DNA of 64,000 nt, from contig OZ022511.1 in the NCBI GenBank assembly GCA_963989385.1, forward strand, positions 6,758,001-6,822,000. The letters run 5' to 3'. Below are positions 57,096 through 64,000 of the stretch, one piece after another (positions within the stretch are counted from its first letter, which is position 1; every line of letters begins with the position of its first letter). This DNA comes from Ctena decussata (lineage: Eukaryota > Mollusca > Bivalvia > Lucinida > Lucinidae). The position numbers and the translations under genes are program-made. The notes under the pieces are model-generated. The model was not told the DNA's origin, ran no database searches, and was given only the letters and a program-made list of their open reading frames with translations.

Positions 57096-57850
57096 ACTTC
57101 AGCTCAGGTGAGTGAAAGATAAACTAGATCTATCAAAATGCCTCAAGAACATCTTCAAATATGTCCATAATATGTAGATAAGGGTTGAAAAAGATCCACT
57201 GAAAACTGTGGGAAAAATTGATAAACCAAACTCCATACCCTACAATGTTAAAATTTTCCTAGAATCACTAAGTTGAAAAGGCCGTAGTTCTGTCAAAATA
57301 AATCTAGTTTCAATAAAAACAAACATGCGCATCTTCAATACATTGTCAGCATGTATGCAAGGTTTGAAAAAGAACCATTGGAAACTGTGAGAGAATTGAA
57401 TGCACAAACTATATACCCTACAATGCAAAAATTTGCCTAAAATGACTAAGTTCAAAATGCCGTAATTCTGTCAAAATTAATTCTAGGTCCAACAATGATC
57501 CACATGCACATCTTCAATATGTCCACAACATGTATGCAAAATTTGAAAAAGATCCATTGAAAACTGTGTGAGGAGTTGATTACACAACTCCATACCCTAC
57601 AATGCAAACATCTGCCTAAAATGACTAAGTTCAAAAGGCCGTAATTCTATCAAAATTAAGTCTAGCTCCATCAAACATACACATGCACATCTTCAATATG
57701 TCTACAACATATATGCAAATTTTGGAAAAGATCCATTGAAAACTGTGGGAGGAGTTGATTACACAAACTCTGTACCTTAAAGCGTGACGAACGGACCGAC
57801 GGACAGTCAGGGGCGAATCTTAATGTACCCTGACTATCGTCACAGGGGCA
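57096..57850. mobile_element. Pearl-like element with about 180-bp core repeats
   Basis: The left end CAGCTCAGGTGAGTGAAAG is followed by about 3.5 units (each with CACATGCACATCTTCAATATG-like sequence and TACAATGCAAA). Then come GAACGGACCGACGGACAG and a right end AGGGGCATAAAAA similar to that of 18,823-20,809. Confidence 0.75.
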
Positions 57851-58441
57851 TAAAAATCGCAGTCTGTGACCTTGATCTATAGGTCATGTGTAGGGGTGGG
57901 GATATGGTTGAACAAAATTTCCAACCAATACCTATCATCATACCAAATTTAATTCAAAATCGATTAAACGGTTTAGAAATTCTGAGATCTTAAAAACTTT
58001 AACGTAAAACTTTAACATGAAATGTCTAAGTCAATGACCTTGGCCTCTAGGTCATGTGCAGGGGCGGGGATGCTGCAGAATACAATTTCAGACCAATATC
58101 TATCATCATACCAAATATAATTCAAATTGATCCAAGGGTTTAGAAAATATGACGTCTTGAAAACTTTAACGTCGAACTTTAACATGAACTTTCTAAGTCC
58201 GTGACCTTGACCTATAGGTCAGGTATGCGGGGTGGGATGGTGCTGAATAAAATTTTGGACCAATATCTATTATCACATCAAATATAATTCAATACCAGGG
58301 AAGGCTTTAGAAACTATGAGATCTTGAAAACTTTAACGTAAAACTTTAACATTTTGCTAACGCCACTGACGCCGTCGCAAAGTCCGACGCCGACGCCGGG
58401 GGTAGTGCAATAGCTCTTCCTGAACTTAGTTCAGGCGAGCT
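57851..58441. mobile_element. Pearl-like element with about 165-bp core repeats
   Basis: Three units contain GTGACCTTG...TAGGTCA and AAAACTTTAACGT. They are followed by GACGCCGACGCC-type sequence and a terminal hairpin CTGAACTTAGTTCAG then GCGAGCTAA. It abuts the previous element and the gene Y exon piece at 58,442. Confidence 0.75.
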
Positions 58442-59575
58442 AATAAAGGAAGAAAATCGCAAGAAAGTTCTAGCAGAAGAGAAAAAGAATATTGAACTTC
58501 TCAGCTCAGAAATGAATTTATGCCAAGCAATCGTGAAGCCAGATTGCTCTAAGCCAAAGTTTTGAAATCTATAGGAGTGCAAAAAGCGTTTGCTACAGCG
58601 TTAGAAAAAGTTATTACTCAAGGACCTTCAAACTCTCTCTCAGGAATTAATTTTCTTAAACTCAAAAACAATTCCGCTTCAAACAAAAAGTGTAGTGTTA
58701 GCTAGTGTTGAATTTACTTGTATAAAATTTAAGACAAAATCTGAATTGGACTCATCATATTTGAAGTACATAGAAAATGGAATGATGAAAAATGTACTGA
58801 AGCTCTTGCCAAATGTGAAAAAAAGTTGTTATTTGTGAAGAGAAATATCGTTTCACTGCAAATGATTTCAAGGCTGCTACAAGATCGCAAAGAGTAACAA
58901 AGGAAACAACAACTATCAGCCATCTCAAAACACCAGAAGAAATGCTGGACCAAAAAAAGTTTGACGGAGCACATATCTGGCTAAGAACGCACATACGTTG
59001 AGGTTTAATAACTGCTTTGATCTATTCATTGACAGCGAGTTACATCTAGAAGGCTGCACATGCTCAGAACCAAGCAACTGCAATTGTTGTCTACATGCAG
59101 TTCAAACTGTTCAACAAACGAAAGGGGAGGCGGAACTTGCCCAAGTAGAGTGGTTGATACTGCAAACAGCCTGAAAGAAGATGAGATGTGTGTCAGTGTA
59201 GTCACTTCTGGTGATATCGATGTTGTGGTAGTTCACCTGTTTACCCTTGCTCACTAATGGCCGCGGAAGTCAGAACCCTATGTCTGTAGTTTTGACAAGA
59301 AAAATAACAATATGGACATTTACAATATCACAGGCATTTTCCGGGCATTTGAAATCTACTACAATGACAAAGAGATGGGTCTTAAACTTGCAGCTGGTCT
59401 CAGTCTTGACGAAAATGAATTTCTTCCCAGATTCCATAATATTCCTCATACAGCACAGCTTAAGATTGTATATGAAAATAACAAAATCGGAAAATAACTG
59501 CTCATCTGTTTGTGGCATGAAGGAAATCTCCGAACGGTTACAGTAAATGGAACTGTGTACAAAATAAAATCTTAA
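58442..59575 (+). pseudogene. Gene Y, copy 2: central coding region
   Basis: Consecutive frames read ENRKKVLAEEKKNIELLSSE (coiled-coil-like), IGVQKAFATALEKVIT, EKYRFTANDFKAATRSQRV, KTPEEMLDQKKFDGAHIWL, then a Cys cluster (EGCTCSEPSNCNCC). In one frame follow VVTSGDIDVVVVHLFTLAH, a TAA at 59,255, and MDIYNITGIFRAFEIYYNDK plus AAGLSLDENEFLPRFHNIPH. A second stop lies at 59,495, then LICLWHEGNLRTVTVNG. The pair D-I-D-V-V-V and [GD]-x-[ND]-[ED]-F-L-P recalls PIN/FEN-like nuclease folds, a low-confidence suggestion. At least three frame breaks and two nonsense codons make it inactive. Confidence 0.65.
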
Positions 59576-59576
59576 A

Positions 59577-59722
59577 AAGTTCCTTCAAGAGCAGAGAATA
59601 CTTACAGAAGTAGGAACATGGGCCAGACTACGTAGCTTCGGCTAATAAAGCCTCGTCAGTGACCCTGACAATATCTGGTTACGAAACCAGAAAAAAGCAT
59701 ACTGTAATTTTTTTTTTTAAAT
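59577..59722 (+). repeat. Dispersed repeat (5.8-kb family), truncated
   Basis: Matches 5,820-5,960 (AAAAAGTTCCTTCAAGAGC; GGCTAATAAAGCCTCGTCAG). Inserted between gene Y pieces. Confidence 0.85.
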
Positions 59723-59774
59723 TTAAAGAGTAACTACACTTCAGGAACTGACTGAATCAGATCCCAAACCCTAT

Positions 59775-59960
59775 CCCCAAGTCCTTAGATTTTCAAAAGT
59801 TTGAGTATGATGAAATTAGACATTTATCTGTACAGCCTCCAGCCATGGCTACTTCAGGAACGTAAGATCTCCTCAGCTCTGAATGCCTCCGCCATGTGCT
59901 TTTGAGTATTATTCGATACACATCAACCGCTTGTTAAAGTACTATCTCACAATAGGGATC
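59775..59960 (+). pseudogene. Gene Y, copy 2: exon piece
   Basis: Reads SLDFQKFEYDEIRHLSVQPP then AMATSGT and a stop. Same peptide as 28,390-28,580. Confidence 0.6.
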
Positions 59961-59987
59961 TCTGAAGCTGCTTTACCAGAGTGAATG

Positions 59988-60420
59988 TATTTTCTGCTCT
60001 TGAAGGAACTCTTTAAGATTGTATTTTCTGCTTTTGAAGGAACTCTATAAGATTTTAATCTTACTACACTGCAGCTGGTGTTGTGCCGTGTGGCGGCCGT
60101 CAAACGTCTTCCCGTACATCATCCATAGTGCAGATTTTATTTATTTTCGTCCTTTGAGATCAGAGGATATATTCTGAGAAATCTGAAATTTAGATTGGTT
60201 TAGACTCTAATTCTAGATCATCGCCTTTTATATTATTTGGGCCCTTTTTGATTCTACTCAGTCTTTTAATCTGCCCAATTAAAGTTAAGGCATTTCAGTA
60301 CGCTTTTCTCTGGTTTCGTCACCAGATACTGCCAGGGTCAATAATGAGGCTTTATTAGCCTAAACTACGTAGTCTGGCCTCTGTTTTTGAAGGAACTCTT
60401 TAAAATTTTAATTTCTGTCC
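59988..60420 (-). repeat. Dispersed repeat (5.8-kb family), inverted copy
   Basis: Reverse complement of 5,818-6,190, including the TGTGCCGTGTGG...CATCATCCATAGTGCAGATT stretch, with a short duplicated end (GAAGGAACTCTTTAAG / GAAGGAACTCTATAAG). It abuts the gene Y exon at 60,421. Confidence 0.85.
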
Positions 60421-60623
60421 GCTGGCTCACTTAAAAAACTGTCCACAGGCGAGATTGAATATGACCCTGGGAAAGAGGCTATTGTTGACAATATTGAAAC
60501 ATACTGGTGTGCCAGCAAGCTGATCTAGCAATGAAAGTCAAACTAGGATCAAAGCTGAGGAAAAGAAACCCCTCAAATGGGATGGAGGAGAAAATCTCGA
60601 AGACCAGTAACATCAACGCCAGG
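60421..60623 (+). pseudogene. Gene Y, copy 2: penultimate exon with intact donor
   Basis: Reads AGSLKKLSTGEIEYDPGKEA and VDNIETYWCASKL, then, after one frame change near 60,520, DLAMKVKLGSKLRKRN and EEKISKTSNINAR. It ends at AGG|GTAAGT (60,623/60,624), a perfect donor in phase 0. Placement in this gene is by order and orientation. Confidence 0.6.
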
Positions 60624-61214
60624 GTAAGTTTTTGGAGACTTGGTCTTAGGAAATCAAGCTATGACCACAAGTGCAACATACAATAATTGTTTGCAATCTT
60701 TTATGACCAATATCTGAAAACAGTCTCATCTATTTGCCAGGTTGAGCTAGTCCATCTTAAATATCAGGTGTGTTTTTGCTTTATGCACTTTTATATGCAA
60801 ATATTATCAGATTTCTCATTTAGTGGAGGCTGATCTGAGTATAAACTTTTTGCAGACAGGCTGCAGATGAATGGGTTCAAAAGACGCGTAAACTTTTTCT
60901 CAGGATAGGATTACATTTGACTTAACACATTTTTGACACTTAGAATCTTCCATTAATCATTTTGGGACCTCCCATTTTCTATTAAAAGGGGATGCGTGTT
61001 ATGATTTGTATTTTGGTGAGCTGAATGTCTAATATCTTCTGACAAACAGTTTAGACACTGATGTATGCGTTGGTTGTCCTGGGTCTAGACTATTTACATA
61101 TGTATCATTAAAGGGACACTAGGCGTAAATGGGTTAACGTCTCACCGCTGAATCCATGCACTCATTAAAAGTTGACTATGCCCATTTGCGAGAATGGATT
61201 TTAAGGCACCAGAG

Positions 61215-61486
61215 CCACATAGGAGCTACCGTCAGTTAACTTAACCACACTTTCCCATACAGACCAAGACCATCCGAGCGCTTTAACATTAGTCGTGCAA
61301 ATATTTTCGCCAGTAACTGACAAGTGCCCATTTGTATCAGGGGTAAGGAGAGAATGACCGTAGAAAAGATTTCATAACCAAACCTGTTCGAAAAAATGTG
61401 TCCCGGGCCAAGATTCGAACCTGCGTGGCAGATACAACCCTTAGCTCAGTAGTCAGACGCGTGCCGATTGAGCTGTCAAGCCCGGT
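61215..61486 (-). mobile_element. tRNA-derived SINE-like element (second family, diverged)
   Basis: The minus strand begins CCGGGCTTGACAGCTCAATC and has CAGGTTCGAATCTTGG. The body keeps ACCGTCAGTTAACTTAACCA and TTTTCGCCAGTAACTGACAA. It lies in the gene Y intron. Confidence 0.7.
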
Positions 61487-62051
61487 TGTGTCCAATTGCA
61501 ATGTTTTAAACACTAATTTTGTCAATCAAGCCAGTCTATAATTAGGAAAATAAGTCAACTGAGCAGAATCTTCTTCCATAGGTTGATCCGTATTTCGAAA
61601 GCTTTTTTTTCAATTTCTACGTGCAAAATACACTTTGGTGGAAGTTTGAAAAGCATTCCGTATGATTAGCAACAATCTGTGTTTAAGAGAAGAAATCAGT
61701 AAAATAATGTAGACCTCTTTACTCTCACTTTTCTCAATATAAAGTGGCCTTACATAAGATATTTATCCCTGTAACTATTTGTCAGCTAATACCCTTAGAC
61801 CAATAGTGTCAACCACAATGTAAATCCAAACGACTGGAGATCATCAACAGCATATAAATAAGTTCAATGGTCCTACACATTATGGGTAAAAATGGTTTAT
61901 AGTTGTATAATTACCCTAATGTAGATCTAGTTTAGTTAAACTATTTACAGAGAACAAAGTTGCCCTAGTCCAGCAATATAAGACTGACTATGCTGATCAG
62001 TTTGCACCTGTATACATTTTGAGTCTTTAAGTTTTTTTTTTCTCATTTCAG

Positions 62052-62126
62052 AGAGTCAGAAGGACAACAGAAGAAACTCATCAAACTACATTTTTGCCTA
62101 CAGACTTTTTTCACATTTGTGATTAA
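62052..62126 (+). pseudogene. Gene Y, copy 2: terminal exon
   Basis: TTTTTTTCTCATTTCAG ends at 62,051, a strong acceptor. The exon, in phase 0 with the donor at 60,623, reads RVRRTTEETHQTTFL then PTDFFHICD and TAA (62,124-62,126). Matching phase and strong sites support a real intron of 1.4 kb. Confidence 0.6.
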
Positions 62127-62380
62127 CCAGTGAGATGGAAATTCTCAGTCAGTAGTGTAAAAGTAAACCTGGTATGTAGTATGCTTAATCTCTCCAAATA
62201 TCAAGATTTTGTGATAGCAGTGGTGGCTATTATAGCATTATAACCTGGCTCGTGTTAAGCTGACAGAATTCATTCCTGAGCTTTGTAACATGTGCTGATT
62301 CAAAGAATCAAGCACACTGTCATTATGCCTAAGATTAAATTGTTACTCATCAGTAATTTTTGTTGCCAATTTCACAAATG

Positions 62381-62613
62381 AGCCGCGACATGACAAAACC
62401 AACAAACTGGCATGTATGTCCAGCAAAAACTCTGATCAGCCTGAGAATACGCCAAGCCTGACAAGAGTCTTTGCTGTGCGCTAAATGGGTAGCTAAAATA
62501 CTGCTCGCTCTATGTGGACAGCGAAGACTCTGATCAGACTAGGCGGATACCCAAGCTAAACTGAGTCTTCGATGGGCGCACATGCCACTGTGTTGGTTTT
62601 GTCGTGTCAATGC
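62381..62613. mobile_element. 240-bp palindromic MITE, copy 11
   Basis: Same position within the duplicated block as 49,032-49,268; right terminus eroded (GTCGTGTCAATGCT). Confidence 0.9.
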
Positions 62614-63177
62614 TAAAATAATTATGCTTAAGTTTTGGCGAGGAGTATATTTGGCTGAAATTTTGTATGGCGTATTCTTTGGACCTTGGGTTTCAAAATT
62701 GTCAAAAGAAAAAAAATCTGTAGTGGAATAAGGTCACAGTGATTTACTTTCTGTTTATAAGTTCAGTTCTGCGGAAATGTCAATATCATTAAAAAAACGC
62801 TAAACAGATTCAGTCAGAATCAATCAGATTGATCTGTAAATGGATTTTTTTTCAAATTTAAGCGATGGGCAAACCAGGATGGTCACCGGCTATCGTTACT
62901 GAAAGATAACTAAAATGTGAACATGACAATATCTAAAAAAAACATGGGCATGACATTGGACCAGTTTTGTGTCGAAATGATCCTTGCATGAAGCAATTTG
63001 ATTTTTTCCGGTCTTTTACGCCTTTTTATTTATTTATTAATTTTTCTTTATTTTCTTTGCAATTTGACATCCAAGATGGCCGCCATCCGCCGTTATTAAA
63101 TAGGGAAAATATGAAACACACACGATCTCATGAACTATCAAATAGGCTTTGGCTGAATATGTGATAAAATGCTGCTT

Positions 63178-63762
63178 TTTTTTTTTTAATTTTTTTTTTT
63201 TTTTACATATATATAACAATACAACAAACATATTCATATACATGCACAACAGAAAAGTATATACATTCAGCAGTAGTTAAATTAATATGGAAAATGCCTA
63301 TTTTCTCCCACATTTTTTTTTATCATTTTCCGTATCATATAATACATAAAAGTGTAACCACCAGAGCGGCGAAAACAGATCTCCTTTAAAGAATCCACTA
63401 GCTTCTAGATAAATCCGTGCATACCTGCAAACAAATCTCCCAGGCAGCACGAGATTTTAGCTGGAAGAAAAGCACGAAAAAAGTTATCATTTTGACTGTG
63501 ACCGAATTTTTCTTGAAAGTGTTTAAAGGAACTATGAAATTCATTGCTGTAGGTAAAACTTATTTATTTTATGTATTTCTTTTTAGTTTTTTTTAATATG
63601 ATAGTGAAAATGATTTAACTATTTCGTGTGACGTACCGTAAAGCTCTGAACATTGTGGCAGTTGGGTCTAAGCAAAAAATGAAAATCCAGATCAGACCGC
63701 CCCTAAAGGGCCAGTCTGATCAGGCCTCCATGTCTTCAAGCTTTTAACTGTTAGGGCATAAT
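63178..63762 (-). mobile_element. Retroposed insertion with poly(A), minus orientation
   Basis: Absent from duplication copies A and B. Flanked by ATGCTGCTT on both sides (63,169-63,177; 63,763-63,771). The left end is two long T runs, i.e. a poly(A) tail on the minus strand. No coding signal. The inner hairpin CAGATCAGACC / GGCCAGTCTGATC lies near 63,690-63,725. A SINE-like or transcript-derived retrocopy. Confidence 0.75.
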
Positions 63763-63930
63763 ATGCTGCTTTCATTGACTTCTAAATGTAAGGGTGCAAA
63801 GCAGAGAGCAGAACGAACATAGTGTTCCGCGGAATTCTTGTTTATTCGTTTTATCGACTAAAATATACTTTGATGCAAAACAGAAATTAAAACCCATTTG
63901 ATGAATTAGTGAATTATTCTCTTTTTTCAG

Positions 63931-64000
63931 ATCAACCTCGGTGTGCTACAGAAAAAATGAACAGTACAATGAAGATATGACGGACATCTGTATGCTCCTC
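63931..64000 (+). pseudogene. Gene X, copy C: exon, cut by window end
   Basis: The acceptor CTCTTTTTTCAG is kept. The exon matches the other copies and carries A6 after GTGCTACAG, giving the same premature TGA as copy B. It runs off the window. Confidence 0.75.

Larger units (their letters stand above)
62277..63930 (+). repeat. Segmental duplication copy C
   Basis: Matches copy A (48,930-49,588 and 52,026-52,429) and copy B, apart from the insertion at 63,178-63,762. It ends at the gene X exon acceptor. Confidence 0.92.

Overview
The window is eukaryotic, repeat-dense, AT-rich DNA. It most likely comes from a marine bivalve mollusc. The basis is several pearl-like elements (hairpin termini, about 150-180 bp core repeats, an ACGG-type tract), tRNA-derived SINEs, many palindromic MITEs, and split coding pieces with GT/AG borders. 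Species cannot be fixed from sequence alone. No intact host gene was found. Nothing looks bacterial and there is no CRISPR array or functional RNA gene.

Layout. 0-29 kb is a mosaic of foldback elements, MITEs and SINEs. It includes a 1.77 kb foldback that split a SINE (7,534-9,304), a 1.37 kb long-TIR element carrying a piece of a PIF1-like P-loop ATPase (16,570-17,934), a pearl-like element (18.8-20.8 kb), and a broken copy of an unnamed gene, here 'gene Y' (26.7-28.6 kb).

29.8-44.1 kb is one 14.3 kb Ty3/gypsy LTR retrotransposon with unusually long (about 2.1 kb) LTRs, a tRNA-Leu-type primer site and the order gag, protease, RT, RNase H, integrase. All main domains are recognisable, but gag and pol are broken by several single-base frameshifts and stops. 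Two accessory reading frames flank gag-pol. One is an 86-residue leucine-zipper ORF between primer site and gag. The other is a 223-residue ORF after integrase with two zinc-finger-like motifs and a leucine zipper; its ATG lies one base after a strong splice acceptor. The element is flanked by ACTT and appears to interrupt an older reading frame.

44-64 kb holds more MITEs and SINEs, four more pearl-like elements, and interleaved remains of two gene families: 'gene X' (exon with INLGVLQ, Cys/His-rich segment) at 52.4-55.4 kb and again at the window end, and 'gene Y' at 56.07-62.13 kb. About 1 kb blocks carrying the gene X exon and its 5' intron occur three times. Empty and filled sites between these copies date several insertions.

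The accessory genes of the retrotransposon, the long-TIR element with a captured helicase fragment, and the X-Y gene array are the most promising leads. Frames and borders were read by eye; protein family assignments come from motif recognition, not from a database search.
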